Shown here in pieces: positions 26,215 through 38,983 of a DNA stretch of 64,000 bases. This DNA comes from Rathayibacter oskolensis (GTDB lineage Bacteria; Actinomycetota; Actinomycetes; Actinomycetales; Microbacteriaceae). The notes under the pieces are model-generated. The model was not told the origin of the DNA. It saw only the letters and a program-made list of their open reading frames with translations, and made no database searches. Where the stretch lies: NCBI RefSeq assembly GCF_900177245.1, contig NZ_FXBM01000003.1, forward strand, positions 186,001 to 250,000. Reading direction: 5' to 3'. Position 1 is the stretch's first letter; every line of letters begins with the position of its first letter. Both the position numbers and the translations under genes were made by a program.

Positions 26215-27639
26215 ATGGCAGACGACACGTCGATGGTCGACGCCTGGAACGTGATCCTCGGAGCCCTCTCGCAGGACGAGCGCATCACCGCTCCGCTCTA
26301 CGGGTTCGTCTCGCTCGTCGAGCCCAAGGGGATCATGGCGGGCACCTTCTATCTGGAGGTCCCGAACGAGTTCACCCGCGGCATGCTCGAGCAGCGCGTC
26401 CGGGTCCCTCTCCTCAGCGCCATCGGCACGCTCGACGACTCCTTCGGGGTGTCGACCTTCGCCTTCGTGGTGAATCCCGACATCGAGCACGAGCCGTTGA
26501 GCTCGCCCTCCGCCTCGGAGTCGATGAACCCGTTCGAGCCCATCACCGGGTCGTCGGCGGCGGTCACCCCGATCCGCGTCGTCGAGGAGCTGCGGACCGT
26601 GCCCGCGACCGACACGCGCCTCAATCCCAAGTACAGCTTCGACAACTTCGTCATCGGAGGCTCCAACCGCTTCGCGCACGCCGCCGCGGTCGCGGTCGCC
26701 GAGGCCCCCGCCAAGGCCTACAACCCGCTCTTCGTCTACGGCGACTCCGGGCTGGGCAAGACGCACCTCCTCCACGCCATCGGCCACTACGCGATGAGCC
26801 TCTACCCGGGCATCCGGGTCAGGTACGTGTCGTCGGAGGAGTTCACGAACGACTTCATCAACTCGATCGCGAACAACAGGGGCAACGCGTTCCACGGGCG
26901 CTACCGCAACGTCGACATCCTCCTGATCGACGACATCCAGTTCCTGCAGGGCAAGGCGGAGACGCAGGAGGCGTTCTTCCACACCTTCAATCAGCTGCAC
27001 GACCACAACAAGCAGGTCGTGATCACCTCGGACCTGCCGCCGAAGGCCCTGACCGGCTTCGAGGACCGCATGCGCTCCCGGTTCGAGTGGGGTCTGATCA
27101 CCGACGTCCAGGCGCCCGACCTCGAGACGCGCATCGCGATCCTCCGCAAGAAGGCCGTCAGCGAGAAGCTGCTCGTTCCCGACGACATCCTCGAGTTCAT
27201 GGCGTCGAAGGTGTCGAGCAACATCCGCGAGCTCGAGGGGACGCTGATCCGCGTCACCGCGTTCGCGAGCCTCAACCGCACCCCGGTCGACATGTCGCTC
27301 GTTCAGACGGTGCTGAAGGATCTGATCACGCTCGACGAGGACAACGTCATCTCGCCGGTCGACATCATCAATCACACCGCCGACTACTTCAAGCTGACCG
27401 TCGACGACCTGTACGGCTCCTCCCGCTCGCAGGCCGTCGCCACGGCACGCCAGATCGCGATGTACCTCTGCCGCGAACTGACGAACCTGTCGCTGCCCAA
27501 GATCGGCCAGCTGTTCGGGAACCGCGACCACACCACGGTGATGTACGCGAACAAGAAGATCTCGGAGCTCATGAAGGAGCGCCGCAGCATCTACAACCAG
27601 GTCACGGAGCTGACCACCCGCATCAAGACGAACCGCTAG
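26215..27639 (+). CDS. dnaA: Chromosomal replication initiator DnaA
   Basis: 474 residues from the ATG at 26215 (start chosen for the GAGG site; in-frame codons upstream are not conserved-like). Domain I covers residues 1-90, a short linker follows, then the AAA+ core: YSFDNFVIGGSNRFAHAAA, Walker A GDSGLGKTHLL, Walker B VDILLIDDIQFLQ, sensor ITSDLPPKALTG. Domain IV ends with the DNA-binding signature FGNRDHTTVMYANKKI. It binds the boxes described upstream and in oriC. Confidence 0.98.
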   Translation: MADDTSMVDAWNVILGALSQDERITAPLYGFVSLVEPKGIMAGTFYLEVPNEFTRGMLEQRVRVPLLSAIGTLDDSFGVSTFAFVVNPDIEHEPLSSPSASESMNPFEPITGSSAAVTPIRVVEELRTVPATDTRLNPKYSFDNFVIGGSNRFAHAAAVAVAEAPAKAYNPLFVYGDSGLGKTHLLHAIGHYAMSLYPGIRVRYVSSEEFTNDFINSIANNRGNAFHGRYRNVDILLIDDIQFLQGKAETQEAFFHTFNQLHDHNKQVVITSDLPPKALTGFEDRMRSRFEWGLITDVQAPDLETRIAILRKKAVSEKLLVPDDILEFMASKVSSNIRELEGTLIRVTAFASLNRTPVDMSLVQTVLKDLITLDEDNVISPVDIINHTADYFKLTVDDLYGSSRSQAVATARQIAMYLCRELTNLSLPKIGQLFGNRDHTTVMYANKKISELMKERRSIYNQVTELTTRIKTNR

Positions 27640-27660
27640 CCGTCCCTCGTCGGGCGGGCG

Positions 27661-27697
27661 GGTCTCGATACCCGCCGGCGGCGGCTGCTCGACCAGC
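27661..27697 (-). repeat. Dispersed CTGGTCGAGTAG repeat, copy 2
   Basis: Read on the minus strand it gives CTGGTCGAGCAGCCGCC and ends TATCGAGACC. It lies just after dnaA, 57 nt before another copy in the opposite orientation. Confidence 0.75.
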
Positions 27698-27754
27698 AGG
27701 CACGGCATCCGTGTCGTCCGCTCCGCGGCCGGTCTAAGAACCGCGCAGTCTCCG

Positions 27755-27790
27755 CTGGCCGAGTAGTCGCGCAGCGGCGTGCCGAGACCC
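27755..27790 (+). repeat. Dispersed CTGGTCGAGTAG repeat, copy 3
   Basis: It reads CTGGCCGAGTAGTCGCGCAG then GCGTGCCGAGACC, one or two changes from the family pattern. Within the oriC gap, between dnaA and the first DnaA boxes. Confidence 0.75.
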
Positions 27791-28221
27791 GCAGTCCCTC
27801 CGCCCCGCGCCTCCGACACGCGCAGCGTTCGACGGATCGAACGGATTCCGTCGATTTCCACACGTGTGAGGAACCTGTGGATAACTGTGGACAACCGGCC
27901 GAGATCTGTGCGCCGAGAGCCCCCGCCTGTGGAACCCCGACCCGCGCCGTCGATCTGTCCCCAGGGCGTCCACCGACGCGCTCACACCTCCTCCACAGAG
28001 CGGTGGGGTCCGCATCCCCGTCCGGAGTAGGGGCCCGCAGGGTTTTCCACAGTTTCCACACGTGTTAACACTGTTAACGCAGTTCTCTCTTTAATCAGGG
28101 GCGAACGACAACCTCTCCACAGAGCCCGAGCCGAGCACCGGCCGCACCGCTTCCGGGCGCGGCAACGCTGACGAGTACGATGGGCGTCGGTCTTCGTCCA
28201 CGACTCGTCAGGGGTGTTCTC

Positions 28222-29373
28222 GTGAGGTTCCAAGCCAACCGCGATGTCTTCAGCGAGGCGGTGTCGTTCGCGGTCAAGCTGCTCCCGCAGCGCACGACCC
28301 TGCCGATCCTCTCGGGCGTCCTCATCGAGGCGACCACCGAGGGGCTGACCCTGTCGTCCTTCGACTACGAGGTCTCGGCGCAGACGCAGATCGCCGCCGA
28401 TGTCGAGGAGACGGGGACGATCCTCGTCTCGGGCCGGCTCCTCGCCGACATCGCGAACCGCCTGCCGAACGCTCCCGTCCGCGTCTCGACCCAGGAGTCG
28501 CGCGTCTCGGTCTCGGCCGGCTCCGCGCACTTCACCCTCCTCCAGATGCCGGTCGAGGAGTATCCGAGCATCCCCGAGATCGACGCCTCCACGGGCCTCG
28601 TCCCCGCCGACGCCTTCGCGGCCGCCATCTCGCAGGTCGCCGTCGCCGCCTCGCGCGACGACGTCACCCCGGTCATCACCGGGGTGCAGCTCGAGATCAC
28701 CGAGAACACCATCGGGCTGGTCGCGACCGACCGCTACCGCGTCGCCGTTCGCGAGATCGACTGGGACAACGGCGACAACCCCGCCCCCGCCTCGCCCCTG
28801 ACCGCTCTGGTGCCGGCACGCACTCTGCAGGAGGTCGGCAAGACCTTCGGCCACTCGGGCATCGTGTCCGTCGCGATCACGAACCGCGACGAGCGCGAGC
28901 TCATCGCCTTCACCGCCGACCGCAAGACCGTCACCTCGTTGCTCATCAAGGGCAACTTCCCGCCCGTCAAGCGGCTCTTCCCCGCCTCCGTCGAGAACTA
29001 CGCCGTGATGGCGACGAGCGACCTGATCGAGGCCACCCGTCGCGTCTCACTGGTGCTCGAGCGCGAGGCCGCGCTGCGCTTCAGCTTCAGCAGCGACGGG
29101 CTCACCCTCGAGGCGATCGGATCCGAGCAGGCTCAGGCCTCCGAGACGATCGACGCGATCGTGACCGGCACCGACGTGGTCGTCTCGCTCAAGCCGCAGT
29201 TCCTGCTCGACGGGCTCGCCGCCGTGCACTCCGAGTTCGTCCGGATCGCGTTCACGAAGACCGAGAACCCCAACAAGCCCGGTCCTGTGCTCATCACCGC
29301 CCAGACGTCCCGCGACCAGCCGGGCACCGACAGCTACCGCTACCTGCTCCAGCCCAACCTGCTCCTGCGCTGA
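28222..29373 (+). CDS. dnaN: DNA polymerase III beta sliding clamp
   Basis: 383 residues, GTG start at 28222 giving the standard RFQANRDVFSEAVSFAVKLL. Three clamp domains follow: LPILSGVLIEAT, VTPVITGVQLEITENTIGLV and FNFPPVKRLFP-like GNFPPVKRLFPASVENYAVM. The end SYRYLLQPNLLLR is close to the usual clamp C-terminus. It rings DNA and tethers polymerases. An earlier in-frame start lacks family support. Confidence 0.97.
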   Translation: MRFQANRDVFSEAVSFAVKLLPQRTTLPILSGVLIEATTEGLTLSSFDYEVSAQTQIAADVEETGTILVSGRLLADIANRLPNAPVRVSTQESRVSVSAGSAHFTLLQMPVEEYPSIPEIDASTGLVPADAFAAAISQVAVAASRDDVTPVITGVQLEITENTIGLVATDRYRVAVREIDWDNGDNPAPASPLTALVPARTLQEVGKTFGHSGIVSVAITNRDERELIAFTADRKTVTSLLIKGNFPPVKRLFPASVENYAVMATSDLIEATRRVSLVLEREAALRFSFSSDGLTLEAIGSEQAQASETIDAIVTGTDVVVSLKPQFLLDGLAAVHSEFVRIAFTKTENPNKPGPVLITAQTSRDQPGTDSYRYLLQPNLLLR

Positions 29374-29461
29374 AGCCCCGCTGCTCCGCTCGCACCGTCG
29401 CGACCGACCCGCTCCCGACGAGCGCCCGCCCGCCGGACATCGAACTCCAGGAAGGTTCACC

Positions 29462-30349
29462 ATGCACATCGGACTCGTCGGACTCGGCAAGATGGGCGAC
29501 AACATGCGCTCCCGCCTCCGTGAGAAGGGGGTGGAGGTGACCGGATACGACCGCAACCCGGACGTGTCCGACGCCGCGTCCCTCGACGACATGATCGCCG
29601 CGATCCCCGCTCCCCGCATCGTCTGGGTCATGGTCCCCGCCGGAGACATCACGGACGCGGTCGTCAAGGACCTGTCGGAGAAGCTGAGCGAGGGCGACCT
29701 CGTCATCGACGGCGGCAACTCGCGCTTCACCGAGGACTTCAAGCACGACGCGCTGCTCAAGCCCAAGGGCGTGCACTACATCGACGCCGGTGTCTCCGGC
29801 GGCGTCTGGGGCCTGCAGAACGGCTACGGCCTCATGGTCGGCGGCCCGAAGGAGCTCGTCGAGTACGCCATGCCCGTCTTCGACGCGCTGCGCCCCGAGG
29901 GCCCCCGCGAGGAGGGCTTCGTGCACGTGGGAGAGGTCGGAGCCGGCCACTACGCGAAGATGGTCCACAACGGCATCGAGTACGCGCTGATGCAGGCGTT
30001 CGCCGAGGGCTACGAGCTCCTCGAGACCCGCGACGACATCATCAAGGACGTCACCGGCACGTTCAAGGCGTGGCAGCGCGGGACCGTGGTCCGCTCCTGG
30101 CTGCTCGAGCTCCTCGTGCGCGCGCTCGAGCAGGACCCGGACTTCAAAAACATCGAGGGCTACGTCCAGGACTCCGGCGAGGGCCGCTGGACCATCGAGG
30201 AGGCGATCAACAACGCCGTCCCGGTGCCCACGATCAGCGCCTCGATCTTCGCGCGCTTCGTCTCGCGCCAGGAGGACTCCCCCGCGATGAAGGCCGTCGC
30301 GGCACTCCGCAACCAGTTCGGCGGGCACTCCGTCAAAGCGGTGGACTGA
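29462..30349 (+). CDS. gnd: 6-phosphogluconate dehydrogenase, short (NAD-type) form
   Basis: 295 residues, the short GndA/YqeC class rather than the 470-residue form. The Rossmann start is MHIGLVGLGKMGDNM with YDRNPD; DLVIDGGNSRFTEDF, the substrate loop YIDAGVSGGVWGLQNGYG and the catalytic lysine region VGAGHYAKMVHNGIEYALMQ follow. It converts 6-phosphogluconate to ribulose 5-phosphate. Position between dnaN and recF is conserved in many actinobacteria. GGAAGG lies upstream. Confidence 0.95.
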   Translation: MHIGLVGLGKMGDNMRSRLREKGVEVTGYDRNPDVSDAASLDDMIAAIPAPRIVWVMVPAGDITDAVVKDLSEKLSEGDLVIDGGNSRFTEDFKHDALLKPKGVHYIDAGVSGGVWGLQNGYGLMVGGPKELVEYAMPVFDALRPEGPREEGFVHVGEVGAGHYAKMVHNGIEYALMQAFAEGYELLETRDDIIKDVTGTFKAWQRGTVVRSWLLELLVRALEQDPDFKNIEGYVQDSGEGRWTIEEAINNAVPVPTISASIFARFVSRQEDSPAMKAVAALRNQFGGHSVKAVD

Positions 30350-30443
30350 GTCCACCGGTCCGGACTGACTGCGCCAGTCCTCACGGCAGTCGGCTTCTCG
30401 AGAGGGTGACGTCCCGGAGAGCCGGTTCCGAACGGCGACCTAC

Positions 30444-30493
30444 GGCCCGCCGCCACCGTGAGACAAGGGATGCTCTCACGGCGTCGGCGGGCC
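30444..30493 (+). terminator. Hairpin after gnd
   Basis: Two 20-nt arms (30444-30463 and 30474-30493) are complementary at 18 of 20 positions around a 10-nt loop, 94 nt past gnd. It is a probable terminator separating gnd from recF. Confidence 0.68.
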
Positions 30494-30584
30494 TACGGCC
30501 GCCTATCCCTGAGGGAGGCTGCCCCATCTGACGGAAGACCCATCGGGTCGGAGAGTCGGACGTTCCGGCCCGCTCGCCCTGCAT

Positions 30585-30618
30585 GCTGGTCGAGTAGCGC
30601 AGCGGGCGTCTCGAGACC
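30585..30618 (+). repeat. Dispersed CTGGTCGAGTAG repeat, copy 4
   Basis: GCTGGTCGAGTAGCGCAGCG followed by GGCGTCTCGAGACC, the best-preserved copy. It is an imperfect palindrome between gnd and recF. Confidence 0.8.
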
Positions 30619-30721
30619 TACCGGCACCAGAAGGTCGGATGTGCGGGGGCACGCTGCTGGACAGGCGTGGACCGGGGGAGGTCCGATCGGCAGCGGCCGG
30701 AGGAGTGGAGGAGGTGGCGAC

Positions 30722-31949
30722 GTGCAGGTGACGCAGCTGGCGCTGAGCGACTTCCGCAACTACGCCTCCGTCGATGTCGGGCTCGTGCCGGGGCCGAACC
30801 TGTTCGTGGGGCGCAACGGGCAGGGCAAGACGAACCTCGTCGAGTCGCTCGGCTACCTCTCCACTCTCGGATCGCACCGGGTCTCCACCGACCAGGCCCT
30901 CATCCGCGCCGGCCGCGACAGCGCCGTGATCCGCGCGCGGCTGCGGAACGGCGAGCGGGAGCTGCTGGCCGAGGTGCAGCTCAACCGCTCCTCCCCCAAT
31001 CGCGCGCAGATCAACCGCGGCGGCATCAAGCCGCGCGAGCTGCCCCGCTTCTTCTCGAGCGTCCTCTTCGCTCCCGAGGATCTGCTCCTGATCCGGGGCG
31101 ACCCATCGGCCCGCCGGCGCTTCCTCGATCAGCTGGTCGTGCTCCGATCGCCGCGGATGAGCGCGGTGCAGTCCGACTACGAGCGCGTCCTCCGCCAGCG
31201 CAACTCGCTCCTCAAGTCGGCGAGGGCGAGCGGCATCCGCGACACGGCCAAGCTCGGCACCCTCGACATCTGGGACGAGCGCCTTATCGCGCTCGGCTCC
31301 GAGATCATGCTGTCGCGGCTCACGCTGGTGGAGGAGCTGTCCGTCCCGGTCCGCGCGGCCTACGAGGCCGTCGCCGGCGCCGACCAGCGGCCGCTCCTCC
31401 GCCCGCGTCTCAGCATCGAGGGGGCGGTCGACGACGACGGCGAGCCCGTCGACGCGACCGACTCCGCCCCGTCGTCCGCCGACTCCGCAGCCCTCGCCGC
31501 CGGATTCGCCACGGCGCTGACCTCGGTGCGCCGCCGCGAGCTCGATCGCGGCATCTCGCTCGTCGGTCCGCACCGCGACGACGTGCAGTTCGAGCTCAAC
31601 GACCTGCCGGCCAAGGGCTACGCCAGTCACGGCGAGAGCTGGTCGTTCGCCCTCGCCCTGAAGCTGGGTGCGGCCGAGCTGCTGCGCCGGGACTCGCCGA
31701 TGGGCGATCCGGTGCTGATGCTCGACGACGTCTTCGCCGAGCTGGATGCGCGGCGACGCGAGCGCCTCGCCTCCGTGGTCGGTGACTACGAGCAGGTGCT
31801 GATCACGGCGGCCGTGCTCGACGACGTCCCCCCGGCTCTCGCCGCCCACACCGTGCGCATCGAGGCGGGCAGCATCGTCGCGTCGGACGAGCCCGCTGCA
31901 GCCGACCCGGCGATCGCGGCCGTTGACGGCGCCCCGGAGGAGCCGGACC

Positions 31950-31957
<8 letters not shown>
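30722..31957 (+). CDS. recF: DNA replication and repair protein RecF
   Basis: 411 residues, GTG start after GGAGGAGG. It opens with LALSDFRNYASVDVGL, Walker A GRNGQGKTNLVESL, the INRGGIKPRELPRFFSSVLF and FAPEDLLLIRGDPSARRRFL motifs of RecF, and ends with Walker B DPVLMLDDVFAELDARRRE. An SMC-like ATPase that helps RecA load at gaps. It overlaps the next gene by 8 nt (shared GTGCCTGA). A stretch of about 20 residues near 235-260 (VDDDGEPVDATD) is a low-complexity insertion. Confidence 0.97.
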
Positions 31958-34704
<2,747 letters not shown>

Positions 34705-34718
34705 TTCCCCAGCATGGC

Positions 34719-34757
34719 GGCTGCCCGGATCGCATCGCGATCCGAAAGGCGGCAGCC
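34719..34757 (+). terminator. Nested hairpin between gyrB and gyrA
   Basis: GGCTGCC (34719-34725) pairs with GGCAGCC (34751-34757) and, inside it, CGGATCGC (34726-34733) pairs with GCGATCCG (34737-34744), leaving a 3-nt loop and a 6-nt bulge. It begins 14 nt after the gyrB stop and is either a terminator or an attenuator. Confidence 0.6.
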
Positions 34758-34941
34758 CCGCGGCACACGGCCGCGGCAGGTGACCACCTCGAACACGTGA
34801 CGGCGACCCTCAATGGGTCGCATCCCCGACAAGAACGCGACAGCGACCTTCACTCGCCCTCCACACCACACCAACTGACACCCAGCGCGACCGCCCCCGA
34901 CCACGACCCGGGGACCGGAACCATCTGAGAGACCAGAGACC

Positions 34942-37545
34942 ATGGCAGACGAACCCATCACCCCCACCGGCCCCGACGAGGGCGAGGACATCGTCACCGA
35001 GACCGGAGTCGTGATCCACGGGCACGACAAGATCGAGCCGGTGGACCTGCAGCTCGAGATGCAGCGCTCCTACCTCGACTACGCGATGAGCGTCATCGTC
35101 GGTCGCGCGCTGCCCGAGGTGCGCGACGGCCTGAAGCCCGTCCACCGCCGGGTGATCTACGCGATGTACGACGGGGGATACCGCCCCGACAAGGCGTTCT
35201 CGAAGTGCTCGCGCGTCGTCGGCGACGTCATGGGCCAGTTCCACCCGCACGGTGACTCCGCCATCTACGACGCGCTGGTCCGCCTCGTTCAGCCGTGGAG
35301 CCTCCGCTACCCGCTGGCGCTGGGGCAGGGCAACTTCGGCTCCCCCGGCAACGACGGCGCGGCCGCCCCGCGGTACACCGAGACCAAGATGGCGCCGCTC
35401 GCCCTCGAGATGGTCCGCGACATCGACAAGAACACCGTCGACTTCCAGGACAACTACGACGGCCGCACCCGCGAGCCGGCGATCCTCCCGGCGCGCTTCC
35501 CCAACCTCCTCGTCAACGGCTCCGTGGGCATCGCGGTCGGCATGGCGACGAACATCCCCCCGCACAATCTCCGCGAGGTCGCAGCGGGCGCCAAGTGGGC
35601 GCTCGAGAACCCGGAGGCGACGCGCGAGGAGCTCCTCGAGGCGCTGCTCCAGCGCATCAAGGGACCCGACTTCCCCACCGGGGCTCAGATCCTCGGGGTG
35701 CGCGGAATCCAGGACGCCTACCGCACCGGCCGCGGCTCGATCACGATGCGCGCCGTCGTCTCGATCGAGGAGATCCAGGGCCGCACCTGCCTCGTCGTCA
35801 CCGAGCTGCCCTACCAGGTCAATCCCGACAACCTCGCGATCAAGATCGCCGAGCTGGTCAAGGACGGCCGCGTCTCCGGCATCGCCGACATCCGCGACGA
35901 GACCTCCGGCCGCACCGGCCAGCGACTCGTCGTCGTCCTCAAGCGCGACGCGGTCGCCAAGGTCGTGCTCAACAACCTCTACAAGCACACCCCGCTGCAG
36001 GAGAACTTCGGCGCGAACATGCTCGCGATCGTCGACGGGATCCCGCGCACCCTCTCGCTCGACGGCTTCATCCGCGCGTGGGTCGACCACCAGGTCGAGG
36101 TCATCGTCCGCCGCACCCAGTACCTGCTCGACGAGGCCGAGGCGCGCATCCACATCTTGCGCGGCTACCTCAAGGCGCTCGACGCGCTCGACGAGGTCAT
36201 CGCCCTCATCCGGCGCTCCCCCACCGTCGAGGAGGCGCGCGACGGCCTGATGGAGCTCCTCGACATCGACGAGGTGCAGTCGCGCGCGATCCTCGACATG
36301 CAGCTGCGCCGCCTCGCCGCGCTCGAGCGCCAGAAGATCACCGACGAGCACGACCGCATCCAGGCCGAGATCGAGGACTACAAGTCGATCCTCGCGAGCC
36401 CCGAGCGTCAGCGCACGATCATCTCGGACGAGCTCGACGAGATCGTCGACCGCTTCGGAGACGACCGGCGCACCGAGATCCTCTTCGGCTTCGACGGCGA
36501 CATGAGCGTCGAGGACCTGATCCCCGAGGAGGAGATGGTCGTCACCGTCACCCGCGGCGGCTACCTCAAGCGCACCCGCAGCGACTCCTACCGAGCCCAG
36601 CACCGGGGCGGACGCGGGGTGCGCGGGGCGCAGCTGAAGGCCGACGACATCGTCGAGCACTTCTTCGTCACCACCACCCACCACTGGCTGCTGTTCTTCA
36701 CGAACACGGGTCGCGTCTACCGCGCCAAGACCTACGAGCTGCAGGAGGCCGGCCGCGACGCCAAGGGCCAGCACATCGCCAATCTGCTCGCGCTCGAGCC
36801 GGGGGAGCAGATCGCGCAGATCCTCGACATCCGCGACTACGAAGCGGCGCGCTACCTCGTCCTCGCGACGCGTGACGGCCTCGTCAAGAAGACCGCTCTC
36901 TCCGAGTACGACACGAACCGCTCGGGCGGCATCATCGCGATCAAGCTGCGCGAGGGCGACGAGCTCGTCTCGGCACTGCTGGTCGAGGAGGACAGCGACG
37001 TGCTGCTCGTCTCGCGCAAGGGCATGTCGATCCGCTTCACGGCGTCCGACTCGGCCCTGCGTCCGATGGGCCGCTCCACCTCCGGAGTCATGGGCATGTC
37101 GTTCCGAGGCGACGACCACCTGCTCGACGCGAACGTCGTCAGCGACGAGGGCTACGTGTTCATCGTCACCGAGGGCGGCTACGCGAAGCGCACCGCGGTC
37201 GACCAGTACCGCCTCCAGGGGCGCGGTGGCCTGGGCATCAAGGTGGCCAAGCTCGAGGACAAGCGGGGCGATCTCGTCGGCGCGATCATCACCGGAGAGG
37301 ACGACGAGGTGCTCGTCGTCCTCGCGAGTGGCAAGGTGGTACGCTCTGCCGTGGCCGAGGTACCGGCCAAGGGTCGCGACACCATGGGAGTCGTCTTCGC
37401 ACGATTCGCAGAGGACGACCGCATCATCGCACTCGCCAAGAACACCGAACGCAATCTCGACGCCCAGGACGAGGATCCCGACGCCGCAGTGGCGTCCGGT
37501 GACTCCGACCCGGTGTCGGAGGAGGAGGGGTCCGTAGATGAGTAG
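34942..37545 (+). CDS. gyrA: DNA gyrase subunit A
   Basis: 867 residues. The breakage-reunion domain has the catalytic tyrosine in [15 protein letters not shown] and the quinolone pocket [17 protein letters not shown] with Ser and Asp at the usual resistance positions, so the pocket is wild-type-like. Six C-terminal beta-pinwheel blades follow, including [15 protein letters not shown] as the GyrA box. It overlaps the next gene by 8 nt. No intein, although mycobacterial relatives often have one. Confidence 0.98.
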   Translation: MADEPITPTGPDEGEDIVTETGVVIHGHDKIEPVDLQLEMQRSYLDYAMSVIVGRALPEVRDGLKPVHRRVIYAMYDGGYRPDKAFSKCSRVVGDVMGQFHPHGDSAIYDALVRLVQPWSLRYPLALGQGNFGSPGNDGAAAPRYTETKMAPLALEMVRDIDKNTVDFQDNYDGRTREPAILPARFPNLLVNGSVGIAVGMATNIPPHNLREVAAGAKWALENPEATREELLEALLQRIKGPDFPTGAQILGVRGIQDAYRTGRGSITMRAVVSIEEIQGRTCLVVTELPYQVNPDNLAIKIAELVKDGRVSGIADIRDETSGRTGQRLVVVLKRDAVAKVVLNNLYKHTPLQENFGANMLAIVDGIPRTLSLDGFIRAWVDHQVEVIVRRTQYLLDEAEARIHILRGYLKALDALDEVIALIRRSPTVEEARDGLMELLDIDEVQSRAILDMQLRRLAALERQKITDEHDRIQAEIEDYKSILASPERQRTIISDELDEIVDRFGDDRRTEILFGFDGDMSVEDLIPEEEMVVTVTRGGYLKRTRSDSYRAQHRGGRGVRGAQLKADDIVEHFFVTTTHHWLLFFTNTGRVYRAKTYELQEAGRDAKGQHIANLLALEPGEQIAQILDIRDYEAARYLVLATRDGLVKKTALSEYDTNRSGGIIAIKLREGDELVSALLVEEDSDVLLVSRKGMSIRFTASDSALRPMGRSTSGVMGMSFRGDDHLLDANVVSDEGYVFIVTEGGYAKRTAVDQYRLQGRGGLGIKVAKLEDKRGDLVGAIITGEDDEVLVVLASGKVVRSAVAEVPAKGRDTMGVVFARFAEDDRIIALAKNTERNLDAQDEDPDAAVASGDSDPVSEEEGSVDE

Positions 37546-37948
37546 CACCGTCGCCGAGAAGCTCGCCAAGAAGTCCGCAAAGAGCCCGGCGGCCAAGCAG
37601 GTCAGACTCAAGCTCGTCTACGTCGACTTCTGGTCGTCCGTGAAGCTCTCGTTCCTGCTCGGGCTCACGCTCGCGATCATCACGATCGTCGTCACCTACC
37701 TCGTCTACACCGTCCTCGCGCAGACGGGCGTGTTCGACGAGGTCAACGGACTGGTCCAGGACATCGCGGGTGCGGAGGCGTTCGACCTCAACACGATCAT
37801 CTCGCTGCCCCAGATCATGGGCTTCGCGGTCGTCGTCGCGGTGCTGAACACGATCGTGACCACCGCCCTCGGTGCGATCGTGGCGCTGCTCTACAACCTC
37901 AGCGTCAAGATCACCGGCGGCCTCCTGGTCGGCTTCACCAACCAGTAG
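37538..37948 (+). CDS. DUF3566 membrane protein
   Basis: 136 residues. A Lys-rich cytoplasmic start, [20 protein letters not shown] as first helix (about 38-62), a loop, and a second helix (about 88-115, [20 protein letters not shown]). The DUF3566 family always sits after gyrA in Actinobacteria (Rv0007 position); its function is unknown. It starts within the last codons of gyrA, so the two are translationally coupled. Confidence 0.9.
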   Translation: MSSTVAEKLAKKSAKSPAAKQVRLKLVYVDFWSSVKLSFLLGLTLAIITIVVTYLVYTVLAQTGVFDEVNGLVQDIAGAEAFDLNTIISLPQIMGFAVVVAVLNTIVTTALGAIVALLYNLSVKITGGLLVGFTNQ

Positions 37949-37965
37949 GGTCGCGGAGCGGCCGA

Positions 37966-37995
37966 TTGGGATTCTGACCCGGCGTCGGGTAGAGT
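37966..37995 (+). promoter_or_regulatory. Probable promoter of tRNA-Ile
   Basis: TTGGGA at 37966-37971 and TAGAGT at 37990-37995 are separated by 18 nt and lie 16 nt before the tRNA. Spacing and sequence fit a housekeeping sigma promoter. Confidence 0.5.
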
Positions 37996-38011
37996 CTCAT
38001 CTGGCCATTTC

Positions 38012-38085
38012 GGGGGTATAGCTCAGGCGGTTAGAGCGCTTCACTGATAATGAAGAGGTCCCAGGTTCAAGTCCTGGTACCCCCA
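38012..38085 (+). tRNA. tRNA-Ile (GAT)
   Basis: 74 nt. The 7-bp acceptor stem GGGGGTA/TACCCCC with discriminator A, D arm AGCTCAGGCGGTTAGAGC, anticodon loop CTGATAA (anticodon GAT) on a CTTCA/TGAAG stem, and T arm CCAGGTTCAAGTCCTGG all form. CCA is not encoded. Confidence 0.97.
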
Positions 38086-38252
38086 CGGTGCCCATTGCGA
38101 GAGCCGCTCCTAGCGCGGCTCTCCGCAGTCGGCTTGTCGGAGCGGCCCGTTCCACGGAGCGGGTCGCGTCGGCTGCCGAGAATCGCTGGCACGCGATTCT
38201 CGCCTCCGCCTTCATCCGGCGGTGGATCCCTCCTGATCGGCTCGCCGATCAC

Positions 38253-38325
38253 GGGGCCTTAGCTCAGTTGGTAGAGCGCCTGCTTTGCAAGCAGGATGTC
38301 GGGAGTTCGATTCTCCCAGGCTCCA
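38253..38325 (+). tRNA. tRNA-Ala (TGC)
   Basis: 73 nt. Acceptor GGGGCCT/AGGCTCC (one G-T pair) with A, D arm AGCTCAGTTGGTAGAGC, anticodon stem CCTGC/GCAGG with loop TTTGCAA (anticodon TGC), T arm GGGAGTTCGATTCTCCC. CCA is not encoded. It lies 167 nt after tRNA-Ile, the pair usually seen near gyrA in actinobacteria. Confidence 0.97.
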
Positions 38326-38384
38326 CAGGTGTCGTCACCGCACGGCAGTGGCTTCTGAGTGATGGTCCTCGCAGCGGACCGTCG

Positions 38385-38418
38385 TCGCGAGTAGCCGCGC
38401 AGCGGGCGTGTCGAGATC
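38385..38418 (+). repeat. Dispersed CTGGTCGAGTAG repeat, copy 5
   Basis: TCGCGAGTAGCCGCGCAGCG then GGCGTGTCGAGATC; the left arm is diverged. Between tRNA-Ala and the lipoprotein gene. Confidence 0.7.
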
Positions 38419-38439
38419 CACCGGAGCGCCGCACCGGCT

Positions 38440-38964
38440 TCAGGCGTCCGCGCAGGCGCGGCCGAGGAAGCTCTCGACCGAGATGGTCTGCGAGGTGCCG
38501 TCGCGGACGTCGCCGATGATGATCTCCCCGACCGAGAGCGTGTCGAACTGCTCCGCCGTGAAGACGACGGGCCTCGCCACGACCGAGCGGTCCTCCGCGT
38601 AGGCACCGAGCGAGTAGTCGACACCGAGGGCGAAGCGCTCGATCTCGCGCTCCGCCGGCCAGATGGTACTGCCGGTGAGGTCGGTGGCGCCGAGCTCGCT
38701 GACCGCGTCGGGGGAGACCCACCGCGTGATCCGCCGTTGGCCGTCCCCGATGCTCAGCGGCGCCTGGTCGTCGGCCGAGAGGTCGAGGCCGTCGACGATC
38801 CCGGAGCAGACGACGACGACCCCGAGCACGCGCGCGTACTGACCACCGCGCCCCAACCCGACGGTCGCGGTCGAGACCGGCTCCGAGGCGCAGCCCGCGA
38901 GGGCCACCGCGGCCGCTGCAGCGAGCACGAGGGACGCGCTCACCTGTCGGTGGCGATGCCGCAT
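38440..38964 (-). CDS. Hypothetical lipoprotein
   Basis: 174 residues from the ATG at 38964 (GGGAGG upstream). The signal peptide ends in a lipobox, VALAGC, giving lipid attachment at about residue 24. The mature part has no recognised domain; it carries one further internal Cys and one near the C-terminus, which could form a disulfide (VVVVCSG and GRACADA). Read leftward beside the thioredoxin-fold gene. Function unknown. Confidence 0.75.
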   Translation of the reverse strand: MRHRHRQVSASLVLAAAAAVALAGCASEPVSTATVGLGRGGQYARVLGVVVVCSGIVDGLDLSADDQAPLSIGDGQRRITRWVSPDAVSELGATDLTGSTIWPAEREIERFALGVDYSLGAYAEDRSVVARPVVFTAEQFDTLSVGEIIIGDVRDGTSQTISVESFLGRACADA

Positions 38965-38983
38965 GAGACCTCCCGGGGTCACC

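Larger units (their letters stand above)
27640..28221. other. Replication origin oriC (dnaA-dnaN gap)
   Basis: This 582-nt gap holds a cluster of DnaA boxes: TTTCCACAC-like at 27854-27862, perfect TTATCCACA (27876-27884, minus) and TTGTCCACA (27886-27894, minus) in tandem, GGTTCCACA (27928-27936, minus), TCCTCCACA (27989-27997), TTTTCCACA (28043-28051), GTTTCCACA (28052-28060) and CTCTCCACA (28113-28121). An A/T-rich stretch with GTTAACACTGTTAAC lies at 28063-28100 and is the best candidate unwinding element. Two dispersed repeats sit at its left end. Confidence 0.92.
30350..30721. other. gnd-recF intergenic region
   Basis: 372 nt without a convincing gene. It contains the gnd terminator hairpin, one dispersed repeat and the strong recF ribosome site (GGAGGAGG). 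Open frames here are GC-driven and do not resemble known proteins. Confidence 0.6.

Noticed and set aside
34810-37611. 933-residue minus-strand frame opposite gyrA
   Set aside because: Shadow of gyrA; Leu/Val/Asp/Arg-biased and without domains.
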